The notes beneath the pieces were generated by a model. The model was not told where the DNA came from and searched no databases. It saw only the letters and a list, made by a program, of their open reading frames with translations. This document shows positions 54,801-63,457 of a DNA stretch of 64,000 nt, one piece after another (within the stretch, counting starts at the first letter, position 1; each line of letters opens with the position of its first letter). The DNA lies in assembly GCA_018304545.1 (NCBI GenBank), contig JAGVVZ010000003.1, forward strand, positions 96,987 through 160,986, written 5' to 3'. The stretch is from Candidatus Aenigmatarchaeota archaeon. Lineage in GTDB: Archaea > Aenigmatarchaeota > Aenigmatarchaeia > CG10238-14. The position numbers and the translations under genes were made by a program.

Positions 54801-55173
54801 AACCACACCACCCGCAATATCCTTTTAAAGTGGTTGTTGTAGATAATGTTGCAGTTGTTTCGCAAATCAAAGTACCACAAGATTCACATGAACTGCCCTC
54901 ATATCTACAACCTATTGACGTCGATGGACAACTAACACACGCTTTTAGAGTTGTAGTAGTTGAGGGAACGCATGAAGGTGATTTATTACAAACACATGTT
55001 GTTCTATCAAAACCCCCATTGTTGCATCCTCCTCCCACATATCCTGGTGCACAATCGGTACAAACAGGTGGACAATCTGCATCCGTGAGCATGCAACCAA
55101 TACTAGTCTCGTTTTGAGCACTTACAACCGTAATTAAACTTAAATATAATATTACAGCCAACAAAAACCGCAT
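51841..55173 (-). CDS. Large secreted Cys/Thr-rich surface protein
   Basis: 1110 aa. Signal peptide MRFLLAVILYLSLITVVSA. Residues about 20-430 consist of Cys-rich modules separated by Thr-rich linkers (STTTTL, TTTTM, STTTTL). CVSCPSTSIGCRYEGSSCESCG and CISCPAPPSGCKYEGSSCQSCG are a duplicated unit; ACGNGVCEEGEAAYCPPC resembles archaeal metal-binding repeats. A middle beta-domain follows, then more Cys modules. Residues about 880-1000 are a coiled coil (LDALKIELDKLSKE). No C-terminal anchor is seen; the 84-aa gene may provide it. Likely a stalk or adhesin-like protein. Confidence 0.8.
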   Translation of the reverse strand: MRFLLAVILYLSLITVVSAQNETSIGCMLTDADCPPVCTDCAPGYVGGGCNNGGFDRTTCVCNKSPSCVPSTTTTLKACVSCPSTSIGCRYEGSSCESCGTLICETTATLSTTTTLKGYCGWCGFTCARIYPDTACALVASPSDKQCVEENGQCVARPITTTTMIIPSCKDSDNGKNYHVKGTTAGVTKCADQSNCMISTYVTDICGTSANVGGTPQTQNSLQEFYCQDGYRYVDFYECPNGCRDGACLSPTSTTIKCADIACVWDPCPDNHLPDANGCINCASPCNNPTITSCISCPAPPSGCKYEGSSCQSCGKLICETTTTIQSACGNGVCEEGEAAYCPPCTGEICPLAPCTIGKCPQDCPLTTPSTTTTLRSGMNYRNAYWQCYDGYSEDQGDSTSCKSNEVWRKYADESCSKRCNVNNEIRESKIINGVGITSKEARYSDSFSERKATLTVYEEGNPQTSREISLNAGDSTKVGLKTLKLENVGSAGALLVNVDGISATMDVRRDIAKCGVNSFRVWNECRSEDTCCFDTFSRLCYKGGCNLPNQYQVPCDSSVCKSQEECPRLTSPPSDYCKDGRMKTIYNDKGCAVGYECEKTPVRKCPEYVMCPDGTKNPCYESGDTCTCKECAYHCKKTCRDIGTEREGWYDSCTGNLIKFDKCGGEMVVTSNECKREIDESGFVKVNCEKKCPQNPPYLKEKCLNNGGNIVVRKDFSGCEYVECSFETSSTSATPASIAPISMYPVQFESRSCPNDEEIKSALRKCEEVGGKSFINFENNCKIPKCIHEEKRIGCSEITPPTKAIGKECEMQGLKVIKDFDSQTGCPVLKCGEKESCYNDVPEKVYSECKEKGGELIVKKNEQGCVVFHDCLTRGDDRNTYVEKVEKVPDTSGLLSLALKLDALKIELDKLSKETNAIADYYASIKSPEEEKYRRVSSMFETAKEKVDEIKSKIKSRIDKMTIDDVVEIKGDVKYIKEVMLKDILYLMLSSGSDAKEITEGLLTDCKNDGNCFERAFRICKKISFAPEGENEPQVTIDGIEDNKCVMKVTMKGSGIPDGFASMTCKFDNYALGFEDMRNKEDFLSLCDGPLVKFMEMKYEYGKTQEVNK

Positions 55174-55294
55174 AATACTAAAATAGATTTCTAGTTATTA
55201 AAAAACTGTGTTATTACTTTTATGGGACTAAAATAACGTCCTTATAAATATTACTATTCAATAGTAAATTACTTTAAAGTGGTGAAGTGATTTA

Positions 55295-56626
55295 ATGAGT
55301 ACCAATGATCAATCTGTTCTACTAAGTAGATTATTTGGAATTTTTATAGATCAAGGAATGAATAGAGATACTGCAAGAGTATTTGTATCACCCCATACAT
55401 CAGCTGGATTTAACGGCATAAATCATATTCCTTACACAAATGGTCAAAAAATATCACTAGGTGTTTTAGATCCACAAACTGCAAGAGATGTTGTTGAAGC
55501 AATAAAAATGTCGGGGGGGAATATTGTTAGATATCCCGGTCCCAGAATAAATTCATTTGATATAACTACAAGCTCAGCGGAGGCTACTTTGGATGATTAT
55601 TTAATAGAAGCTGCATATAGACTAGAAGTTAAGCATCCAACTCCGTATGGATTTGATATTTATACCTTTGACAATGCTATTGTAAGACCTGATAAACGTA
55701 TTATTCACATCAATATGCATGACCGATCTGTCCCTGTTTTTTCTAGATATGATGAAAATGCTATTAGAAAAATTATCTCACTTAGTATGGATGAGGAACA
55801 GCATTTAAAAAGAAGAGATGAACCATCGGATGAAAGAGACTCTTTAGTTCAAGCATTGATTAGTTTGGGAAGATCAACTGATTATTCCAGAAGAGATATA
55901 TTGGCAGAGTTAGGTGTTGATAATCTTACATTTTACAGAACATTTTATGCAGTGAAAGAATTAAAACGTAATCAAAATGGTAAATTTTATCATCATTTTG
56001 GACATTTCATTAGATGCGTCGATGATTCGCTATTTTTAACAATGAAGTTAATAGAAGCCGGGTATAGACCTGACGTTAATGTCGTAGCGAATGGTGCAAT
56101 GACACACGATGCTGGAATTGGTAATTCAGATCATGAAGAAGTCGGAATTAAAATAGTTGAAGAATGGAATTGGTTAAGACCATATATTCATGATATTGGA
56201 AAAACTATTTTAGGAACTAGAGTTATAGGCTCTCCACCAAAATATCCGCCAGAATCATTAGAAGCTCAAATAGTCAGAGACTCTGACCAAAGATCATTTA
56301 GTGATGAAAAATATTTCTTATTAGGAAATTTACAATTAATAGCAGAATTCGGGGCCAGAGATCCTGAAAAATGGTATAATGGTACACTAGAAATGCTCCA
56401 AAGTCATGCAACAGCATTAGCAGAACCAGCAAAAGGGGCCAGAAACGTATGTTTTGCATATTGTACAGAACCAGCAAGAAGTCTTTGGGATGCGGGTGTG
56501 TACGAAAATACTCGATTATGGTTGAAAATAGGAAAATCTTTCTCTAGAGATGCTATAAGTTATATAGAAAATGGCGGGGATATAAGATTTTTCCCTGTTC
56601 ACCGTTATATGACAACTGATAGTTAA
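55295..56626 (+). CDS. HD-domain-like protein, orphan (443 aa)
   Basis: Residues about 240-350 contain FYHHFGHFIRCVDDS, AMTHDAGIGNSDHEE and RDSDQRSFSD, matching the H...HD...D order of HD phosphohydrolases. The N-terminal half is unrecognised. GTGAT followed 3 nt later by the ATG fixes the start. Its substrate is unknown; cyclic nucleotides or nucleotide triphosphates are typical. Single gene between divergent neighbours. Confidence 0.65.
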   Translation: MSTNDQSVLLSRLFGIFIDQGMNRDTARVFVSPHTSAGFNGINHIPYTNGQKISLGVLDPQTARDVVEAIKMSGGNIVRYPGPRINSFDITTSSAEATLDDYLIEAAYRLEVKHPTPYGFDIYTFDNAIVRPDKRIIHINMHDRSVPVFSRYDENAIRKIISLSMDEEQHLKRRDEPSDERDSLVQALISLGRSTDYSRRDILAELGVDNLTFYRTFYAVKELKRNQNGKFYHHFGHFIRCVDDSLFLTMKLIEAGYRPDVNVVANGAMTHDAGIGNSDHEEVGIKIVEEWNWLRPYIHDIGKTILGTRVIGSPPKYPPESLEAQIVRDSDQRSFSDEKYFLLGNLQLIAEFGARDPEKWYNGTLEMLQSHATALAEPAKGARNVCFAYCTEPARSLWDAGVYENTRLWLKIGKSFSRDAISYIENGGDIRFFPVHRYMTTDS

Positions 56627-56628
56627 TA

Positions 56629-56742
56629 TCATAATTTACTAAATAAAAATATCAAAGCCAGAACTACGATTATTATAACGATTATTATTTTTCCGTATGT
56701 TTTCCAATACTCTAGTATTGAGTTCCCACTTGATTTCTCCAT
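56629..56742 (-). CDS. 37-aa single-pass membrane micro-protein
   Basis: Small ORF: MEKSSGNSILEYWKTYGK followed by IIIVIIIVVLALIFLFSKL, one clear membrane helix with a polar head. It begins 18 nt after the stop of the MgtC-like gene on the same strand (AGGTAA nearby). No homology can be judged. Probably a small subunit or regulator of a membrane protein. Confidence 0.6.
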   Translation of the reverse strand: MEKSSGNSILEYWKTYGKIIIVIIIVVLALIFLFSKL

Positions 56743-56760
56743 AATTTGGTATATTTCGTT

Positions 56761-58008
56761 TTACCTGTTAATAAAAACAGTTGTTACAAATCCAACAACA
56801 ATTAAAAGTAAAAATAATATTCCAATCTTCTTAGAGAAATCTTTTGATCCAAAACTGTACGCAATGAAAAATTTAACAACAGTGTTTGATAACAAGGCGA
56901 GTAGTATGGCAAATATGCCTGTTTGATAATTGATTGATTTACCGACCGAAGAAGAAACGGAAAGTGTTATCGCATCAACGTCTGCAAATCCTGAGATGAT
57001 GCTGGTCGTAAATAAACCCAAATTTCCCAAATATAATACCGAGATTTTAGATAAAAACAATATCAATACATAAAACAAACCAAACTTGAGTGCAGGCATC
57101 AGTGTAAATGGGCTCTTAAGCTCTACCTCAGCATTTATGTTTGATTTTTTGTGCCATATTATCAGAGATCCTATAATTCCGGTAAGAGCCATCATAGACA
57201 AAGGTATGAATAAAAAACCGGAGAATTCTCTGTTTACGAAGTAAACTTCTATAAAAACTCTTATGAACATGACCGATGATGCAAGAATAGTAGCGAATAC
57301 AAACGGATTCGTGTTTTTCTCTTTCTTAGACAAATTAGACATTGTTGTAGTCACGGCTGTACTTGAAACTAATCCACCAAGCAAACCCGTAACACCCACT
57401 CCCTTCTTGGTCCCAAAAATTCTGGTTAAAACGTACCCGAAAAAGCCTATACCTGATACAAAAACGACCATAAGCCAAATATTATAAGGGTTCAAAACGT
57501 CGAACTTGTCATAGGAGACTCTTGGGAGGAAAGGTAAAATTACAAACGCTATTATGGCAAATTTCAATGTGTCTAAAAGCTCTTCGTGTTGTATGTTGCC
57601 AACAAAAGAATGCAGTTTATCTCTCAAAGATAGAAACACCGCCATAGAAATTGTGAATGCAATCGCGATGTTCTCTGGTCCGAAATAAACCAGAACTCCC
57701 ATTAAAAATGATAACAGAACACTTATTTCAGTAGTCATACCAAAATCTTTGTTGAAATAAGAAGTCACTAGATATCCTGCGATGGTCAGAAGTACGATTC
57801 CTATAAGCATGACTGGCAAGAAAGCAGGACTAAAAGTATCTGATATGTATGCAGTGAAAGTTCCTAGAACTGTTATGAGCATGAACGTCCTTAAACCAGC
57901 AAAGTTTTTTTTGTTGGACATTTTAATTGAAAGTTCTCTTTCCAAACCAACCAAAGCCCCAAGAACAAGAGATAGAATAATTTTTATGGCAAAGATAATT
58001 TCAGTCAT
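56761..58008 (-). CDS. MgtC/SapB-DUF4010 family membrane protein
   Basis: 415 aa with about 12 hydrophobic helices. The N-terminal half has LVLGALVGLERELSIK, the MgtC/SapB signature, and KKNFAGLRTFMLITVLGTF; the rest is the DUF4010 part, e.g. GLLGGLVSSTAVTTTMSNLSKK. Role in ion (Mg) homeostasis is suggested for relatives. It is 31 nt downstream of rad50 on the same strand. Confidence 0.85.
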   Translation of the reverse strand: MTEIIFAIKIILSLVLGALVGLERELSIKMSNKKNFAGLRTFMLITVLGTFTAYISDTFSPAFLPVMLIGIVLLTIAGYLVTSYFNKDFGMTTEISVLLSFLMGVLVYFGPENIAIAFTISMAVFLSLRDKLHSFVGNIQHEELLDTLKFAIIAFVILPFLPRVSYDKFDVLNPYNIWLMVVFVSGIGFFGYVLTRIFGTKKGVGVTGLLGGLVSSTAVTTTMSNLSKKEKNTNPFVFATILASSVMFIRVFIEVYFVNREFSGFLFIPLSMMALTGIIGSLIIWHKKSNINAEVELKSPFTLMPALKFGLFYVLILFLSKISVLYLGNLGLFTTSIISGFADVDAITLSVSSSVGKSINYQTGIFAILLALLSNTVVKFFIAYSFGSKDFSKKIGILFLLLIVVGFVTTVFINR

Positions 58009-58039
58009 TACAATTTATTTGGTGATTGCAATAATAAGT

Positions 58040-60412
58040 TTATATCATTGTTACTCTCTCGACTGTCGTGCTTCCACCCAACATCTTATCCCTATTTAAT
58101 CTGTACAGCTCGCCTGTCACCGCGCCTTCTAATGTTTTATCGTGAGTAATTATGAACACTTGTTGTATATAATCTCCAATTTTATTTCTCAGTGTTTCCG
58201 ATAAATCTTCCACTGCTTTCATATCAAGATTATGCGTCGGTTCATCCAGAATTAGCCACTTCAATTGCGGAGCTAGTATCAAAGAAAAAGCTATTCTAAG
58301 AACTAATGAAGATATGCTTCTCTCACCACCGGATGCTATGCCATCCACATCTATCCATTTACCAGATCTGTCTCTGAGTTGTAATACATAATCTCCCTCT
58401 TCTATGTTCAAACGTATATCCGAAAAATCTGTGTATGGATAAACATCTGGCCATATCTGATTCATTGTATAATTGACGGTACCTATGAACTCTTCTCGCA
58501 ATTGAACTTGTGTTTTTTCTAGGGCTCTTTCAAAAATGGAAATATCTGAAATTAATTTATCCAATTTTGCAATTTCGTCATAATGTTTCCTAGCTGAATT
58601 CAATTCGTTTTCCAACTCTTCTAATCTTTTTTCCTTTTCGAAAACTAATTGATTTGAACTCGAGATTTTTTCCTTTAATTCAGATTGCCTCATTATGAGT
58701 TCTTCATACCTTCTTCTGGTATCTATCACGTTGTCTTTACCTATTCCGTTATAAACGACTATCAACTGAGACTCTAAAGTGTTAAGCAGCGAAGATAGTT
58801 CGTGAATTTTATTCTCTCTTTCTTGGAGCTCAGAAATTCTAGAAAACAATATTTCGTACTCCTTCATCTCGTTTTTCATGTTTTTGCTCAATATCTGAAG
58901 TTCATTTGTTTGTAATTTTATTTCCTCCATGTTTTTCTCTATATCCTCTTTTTTGGAGGCTAAATCAGGTAAAGATTGCTCTATCTCTGACAATTCTTTA
59001 ACCAAAATTTCAAAACTCTCTAATTCTAGAAGTATTTTATTATATGTATTAAGAGCCCTTTCCGAGGAGTTTAACCTATTTAAAACGTCGGTTTTTATTT
59101 TCTTCTTTTCATCTAATTCTTTATTTAGATTATCTACTGTTTTTTGTCTCTCTTCTATAAGATGCTGTTTCTTATCTGTATCTATTTTAGAATTACATAT
59201 GGGACATTCGTCTTTTAGTTCTTCCACTTTTAAAATCAATTCATTTAACTGATTGAGAGAAGAGTTTATCTGTATTATTCTTTCATCTATTTCATTGATC
59301 TTATTTCTTTCTTGCTCAAATAATATTCGAGGGTTATCACCATACAACCTCTTTATCTCCCCTAATTCGTTTTTCAAAATTTGCTTTTTATCAATTTCCT
59401 CTTTCTTTTTAGTTCTATCTCTCTCAAGATAGTAAATTTTAATTTTATATTCAGAAACCAGTCCTGTATACTTATTCAGATTGTTCGTTTTTTCGTTTAA
59501 AAATTTGTCAACTTCTTCTAATTTACTTTGTAACTCTGTTAATTTACTTTTTATTTCATTTGCATTAACATCCTTGAGTGTTTTTCTAATCTCAAATATC
59601 GATCTTTGGTTCTCTTCCTTCGTGGCCTCCAATGATTTTTTATTCTGTTTAAGCTCGCTTAATTTTTTATCTAGTTCTTCCAATTCATGAAGTTTTTCTT
59701 CCCATTCCTTGCATTTTTTAGTATGAAACTCATAGTCACTAGATAAAAAAGATTTATTTTCAATCAACCCTTTTAGATTCTTTTTAATATCCGAAATTTT
59801 ATTTTCTATATCCTTTATATCTACTAGACTTATTACGCTCTGCTTACCCAGCTTTCTATCAACGATCTTATTCTTCAGTGAAACTGCTGATGATCTTGCT
59901 TTTTCAAATTTATCAATCATCAACATGTTGTCTATCTTTTTCATTCTCTCTCCTTTGGACAAACGTAGAAAGTAGTCTAGCCCATTTTGCTCAGAATAAA
60001 TAGACCTGCAAAAAAGCTCGTAATCAACTTTCAGGACTTTTTCTATCATATCATTGACTCTTTGAGTATTGGGAGCTTCGAGAAGTTTCTCCTCCTCCTT
60101 TATTTCGCAATAAGTAGTGCCTTTTCCTCTTTCAATAACTCTCATGACCGAATATTCCTTGTCGTCGATAACAAAATTAATGATTACATTTGACTCGTTT
60201 TTAACATACGGTCTGCTCATTATTAAATCGTCTAATTTTACTTTTTTTGATTGTAAATTAGGAAACGTGCCAAATAAACCAAATGATATAGCGTCTAAAA
60301 CACTACTTTTCCCGCAACCTAAAGACCCTGTAAACACATTTGTTCCTGGACTAAAACTTAACGTGGAATCTAAATGCGATTTCCAGTTTATCATCTTTAT
60401 TTGAGTTATCAT
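58040..60412 (-). CDS. rad50: Rad50 ATPase
   Basis: 790 aa. N-terminal Walker A GSLGCGKSS (near residue 33) in an SMC-like ABC head, two coiled-coil arms, a zinc hook CPIC (near 402-405), signature SGGERS (near 694) and Walker B LILDEPTHNLD (near 719). It works with Mre11 to process DNA ends. The coils are shorter than in larger homologues. It lies between a Nudix gene and the MgtC-like gene. Confidence 0.94.
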   Translation of the reverse strand: MITQIKMINWKSHLDSTLSFSPGTNVFTGSLGCGKSSVLDAISFGLFGTFPNLQSKKVKLDDLIMSRPYVKNESNVIINFVIDDKEYSVMRVIERGKGTTYCEIKEEEKLLEAPNTQRVNDMIEKVLKVDYELFCRSIYSEQNGLDYFLRLSKGERMKKIDNMLMIDKFEKARSSAVSLKNKIVDRKLGKQSVISLVDIKDIENKISDIKKNLKGLIENKSFLSSDYEFHTKKCKEWEEKLHELEELDKKLSELKQNKKSLEATKEENQRSIFEIRKTLKDVNANEIKSKLTELQSKLEEVDKFLNEKTNNLNKYTGLVSEYKIKIYYLERDRTKKKEEIDKKQILKNELGEIKRLYGDNPRILFEQERNKINEIDERIIQINSSLNQLNELILKVEELKDECPICNSKIDTDKKQHLIEERQKTVDNLNKELDEKKKIKTDVLNRLNSSERALNTYNKILLELESFEILVKELSEIEQSLPDLASKKEDIEKNMEEIKLQTNELQILSKNMKNEMKEYEILFSRISELQERENKIHELSSLLNTLESQLIVVYNGIGKDNVIDTRRRYEELIMRQSELKEKISSSNQLVFEKEKRLEELENELNSARKHYDEIAKLDKLISDISIFERALEKTQVQLREEFIGTVNYTMNQIWPDVYPYTDFSDIRLNIEEGDYVLQLRDRSGKWIDVDGIASGGERSISSLVLRIAFSLILAPQLKWLILDEPTHNLDMKAVEDLSETLRNKIGDYIQQVFIITHDKTLEGAVTGELYRLNRDKMLGGSTTVERVTMI

Positions 60413-60420
60413 AGCTCATC

Positions 60421-60855
60421 CTATCTAATTTTTTTAAAAATTTCATTACGTTTTGATCTTAGAAATTCTTTATCCTTGTTACTTGTTATCCTAGATATAG
60501 CGTCATCAAAACTGAACCATTGAGCGCTAGTGTTTCCAAGGATATTTCCTGGTAAAGGGTTGAGTTTTGTCTCAACTGATTTGAATAAAAATATGTGTAT
60601 TTCTTTTTCTATAAGGGAGAATACGTTACTTGGCCTTCTAATTACACCTAATTTTTCAATTAAAGATAAATCTTTTAATCCTGTTTCTTCATAGATTTCT
60701 CTTCTAGCTGTTTCTATTAAACTTTCTCCTTTTTTAATTCTCCCTTTAGGCAATGACCATGAGCTGATTCTAATACTCTTATCGTTAACCAAACAGATTT
60801 GCTTTTTTTTATTTAAAATGACTCCACCAGCAGTAACACTAACAAATATTTTCAT
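60421..60855 (-). CDS. Nudix hydrolase
   Basis: 144 aa. PKGRIKKGESLIETARREIYE continues EETGL, the Nudix box (residues about 40-65). GGTGAT with a 3-nt gap fixes the ATG at 60855. It sits between mre11 and rad50, 4 nt after the first and 8 nt before the second, so all three are one operon. It may sanitise nucleotides, or its role may be unrelated. Confidence 0.88.
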   Translation of the reverse strand: MKIFVSVTAGGVILNKKKQICLVNDKSIRISSWSLPKGRIKKGESLIETARREIYEETGLKDLSLIEKLGVIRRPSNVFSLIEKEIHIFLFKSVETKLNPLPGNILGNTSAQWFSFDDAISRITSNKDKEFLRSKRNEIFKKIR

Positions 60856-60859
60856 AATA

Positions 60860-62098
60860 TCACCTTGTAAAAGACGTAAGTGTATTCTGATCACCTGTCA
60901 AAATATCCAGAGTTTTATCAACTTGCCCTTCAGACAATAATCCAAAAACGTAGTTAGCATCAAAATGTTTGGAAAATTTCATCTCAGATAAGATTTCGTT
61001 CATTACTTTTAATCCCAGCTCTTCTATAGGAATGTTTTCACCGCTTCTCATTTTCTTAAGCAGTTCTATTTTATTTGCAATATCTTCAGATTCTATTTCT
61101 TTAACAAATTTGAGTATAATCTTGTTCTCATACTCGTCATTTATTTTTTTCAATTCTCTGTCAACAACATCAAACCTTTTGCCTTTAATTTTAAATCTCA
61201 CTATAGGAATTTTTTTGTAATTGTTTTGTAGGATAGAATTGAGTTTTCTGCGTATTTGATCTGGAAACGTCTTCTTTTCATCTTCCACTGTCTCCTCATA
61301 GAAAAACCTTCTAGTATTATCCAAAGGAACAAAATCGAATTTATTTTCAGGTAAATATAAATTGTGTATTCCTTTAGGATTGATGGCTTCTTCTTTTTTT
61401 AATTGGGTTACTATAGTACTACCAGTCAACAAAATATTTGTCTTGCCGACTTTGTCAACAATGGAACTGTGTATATGACCGTTCACTATCAAATCAAAAC
61501 CCTGAGGTAGGTTAGATGTATTAAGAGATGGTGGCTCTAAAGGTGAATAAACATATGGATCAATGCTCTGATGCAACATGAGGATGTTGTAGCAGTCTTT
61601 TATTGGCTGTGGATTCCATCTATCCATGACCTGTTTTGCGTATCTTTCAGGCACACCAGACATTCCCTGAATTGCCACTTTAATTCCATTCTTTTCAAAA
61701 ACCAAGCCATTCATATGCAAATGAAAAACAAATCCAGTCAACTCCAATGCTTCTATAGCATTATGGTCCTTACCCAATCTTTCATGTGTTCCGTGCAAAG
61801 TCAATACAGGAATCCCTTTTAAGGCTCTTTCAGAAATTTTATTCATATTCTTGTTTATCGGCTCAATTAATTTGATGCCGGAATCTTCTTGCATAGTTGG
61901 TTTCGATAATATCTTCAATACCTTTGCCCACACATCGGGTTTAGGAAATCTGTTATCGAATATATCACCAGCTATCAAAATAAGATCTGATTGCAGACTC
62001 TTCTCTACAGCCTCCTCTGCATTATCGAAACTGTCGTTTTCCAGTTTTGAATTTGAATTGCACCCAAAATGCAAATCGGAAAAAATAGAAATTTTCAT
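60860..62098 (-). CDS. mre11: Mre11 nuclease
   Basis: 412 aa. Phosphoesterase motifs SDLHFG, LIAGDIFDN, LHGTHER, LMLHQS and NGHIHSS are in order. A capping domain and C-terminal Rad50-binding helices follow. It nicks DNA ends with Rad50. First gene of the mre11-Nudix-rad50 run; ATG at 62098. Confidence 0.93.
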   Translation of the reverse strand: MKISIFSDLHFGCNSNSKLENDSFDNAEEAVEKSLQSDLILIAGDIFDNRFPKPDVWAKVLKILSKPTMQEDSGIKLIEPINKNMNKISERALKGIPVLTLHGTHERLGKDHNAIEALELTGFVFHLHMNGLVFEKNGIKVAIQGMSGVPERYAKQVMDRWNPQPIKDCYNILMLHQSIDPYVYSPLEPPSLNTSNLPQGFDLIVNGHIHSSIVDKVGKTNILLTGSTIVTQLKKEEAINPKGIHNLYLPENKFDFVPLDNTRRFFYEETVEDEKKTFPDQIRRKLNSILQNNYKKIPIVRFKIKGKRFDVVDRELKKINDEYENKIILKFVKEIESEDIANKIELLKKMRSGENIPIEELGLKVMNEILSEMKFSKHFDANYVFGLLSEGQVDKTLDILTGDQNTLTSFTR

Positions 62099-62178
62099 GA
62101 ATATGATGTCGATTAATAAATTTAAATGATTTAAGTTAAGTGTATTGCCCTAAATTAATGTTCTCCATGTAATTTTTC

Positions 62179-62754
62179 TTAAAATATGTTAGCAATTAAA
62201 TCTTTCACTCTTTCTGTAACATCTTTTTTAGAACCATTAACAACAAAAATGGGTGCATCGTAATTGACCTTGAATTTCTCAACAATTTCGCTTATTCTGT
62301 CATGCATTTCATCTCTCCATACAGGATCTATCGATCTAAATTTATCATCAGCAATTCTGCCCATAAAGGGTTGCAAAAAAATAATCATATTATAGCTTTC
62401 AGAATGTTCAAAAACTTCTTTTTCCTTTTCTTCGATGATTTTTTCAGATAAATTTACTTTTTCTGCCACTCTTTTCCAATATGCAAAATTATCTATAACA
62501 CCTCTATCCATTAGAATTATGTCATGTTTCTCCCCTAGCTCTATCTCCATTTTTTTCTGTTGATTTAGTATCCAATCTTGAGCCTTCACTGTTGCCATTT
62601 CATTAACTGGATATGGGCAATCCCTGACTACTTCCGTTAGCATTCCGACATTATGACCTTCCCTGCTCAGATAATCAAAAAGGTTTTCACAAACCGTAGT
62701 TTTCCCGACGAAATGTGTTCCTATTATAGCAATTTTTTTAGCTTTAGAAGTCAT
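62179..62754 (-). CDS. NadR/AAA_28-like nucleoside or nucleotide kinase
   Basis: About 191 aa from ATG 62754. Walker A GTHFVGKTT (near residue 11), DRGVIDNFAYW as the Lid/DRx motif, and IVEKFKVNYD near the end. Resembles the NMN-adenylyltransferase-associated ribosylnicotinamide kinase (NadR C-domain) or thymidylate-kinase-like enzymes. The frame extends to 62811 without a good start context. Confidence 0.8.
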   Translation of the reverse strand: MTSKAKKIAIIGTHFVGKTTVCENLFDYLSREGHNVGMLTEVVRDCPYPVNEMATVKAQDWILNQQKKMEIELGEKHDIILMDRGVIDNFAYWKRVAEKVNLSEKIIEEKEKEVFEHSESYNMIIFLQPFMGRIADDKFRSIDPVWRDEMHDRISEIVEKFKVNYDAPIFVVNGSKKDVTERVKDLIANIF

Positions 62755-63020
62755 CACATAAATTAGAATTTTAATTATTAAACAATTGCGCTTTTTTTCT
62801 ATTTTTTCCAAAATTCTATCTAGTCTAATTTTAGAACCGTTACTCCAGTCACTAAGCCTAATAACAACCGAACAAAAGGCTTATAAGTTCTACATATTAT
62901 ATTTTTTCAAGTGAAAAAAATGGGTGAATACCTTCCACTTGTTGAATGAGTTCTTCTTTTTATATAGTTCTAATTCTAATAAAAATAATTTTGACTTATT
63001 AAATGAGAAAATGAATACAT

Positions 63021-63095
63021 GGGGCAGTGGTCCAGTTTGGTCTACGATTCTAGCCTTGGGAGTTAGCGACCCGAGTTCAAATCTCGGCTGCCCCA
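63021..63095 (+). tRNA. tRNA-Pro (anticodon TGG)
   Basis: Acceptor GGGGCAG (63021-63027) pairs with CTGCCCC (63088-63094). The anticodon stem CTAGC/GTTAG has loop CTTGGGA with anticodon TGG at 63057-63059-type positions 34-36. The T-arm is CCGAG-TTCAAAT-CTCGG. Discriminator A, no encoded CCA, no intron. It lies 20 nt before a tRNA-binding-protein gene and 371 nt before proS. Confidence 0.96.
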
Positions 63096-63115
63096 CTTAG
63101 AATTGGTGGTATGAT

Positions 63116-63457
63116 ATGTCAGAACAAATAACATTTGAAGATTTTGAGAAAGTCGATATTAGAATCGGCAAGATCATAGAAGTGGAAGACTTCCCTGAAG
63201 CTAGAAAACCATCCTATAAGTTGACAATTGATTTCGGGAAAGAAATAGGAATGAAAGGATCAAGTGCTCAAATTACAAAATTATATAAGAAGGAAGAGCT
63301 GATAGGAAGAGAGGTAATAGCAGTAGTCAACTTTCCAAAAAAACAGATAGCAAACTTTATGTCAGAGGCGCTTACATTAGGTGTGCCTGATAAAGACGGC
63401 AATGTTGTATTATTAAAACCAGAAAGAGATGTGGAATTAGGAGTGAAAATGTTTTAG
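63116..63457 (+). CDS. CsaA-like tRNA-binding-domain protein
   Basis: 113 aa, one EMAP-II/Arc1p-type OB-fold: VDIRIGKIIEVEDFPEARKPSYKLTIDFG, then VIAVVNFPKKQIANFMSEALTLG, the tRNA-binding block. Stand-alone forms bind tRNA or act as chaperones. GGTGG lies 9 nt before the ATG. Between tRNA-Pro and proS, 9 nt before the latter's ATG, it may assist prolyl-tRNA synthesis. Confidence 0.88.
   Translation: MSEQITFEDFEKVDIRIGKIIEVEDFPEARKPSYKLTIDFGKEIGMKGSSAQITKLYKKEELIGREVIAVVNFPKKQIANFMSEALTLGVPDKDGNVVLLKPERDVELGVKMF

Noticed and set aside
53900..55173. CRISPR-like or tandem-repeat DNA in the Cys/Thr-rich gene
   Set aside because: Repetition reflects similar protein modules with diverged DNA and no regular spacers.
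62890..63096. 68-aa minus-strand ORF ending in a conserved-looking 'MGQPRFELGSLTPKA' start
   Set aside because: It is the antisense of tRNA-Pro plus an AT-rich leader, a well-known false-gene pattern.
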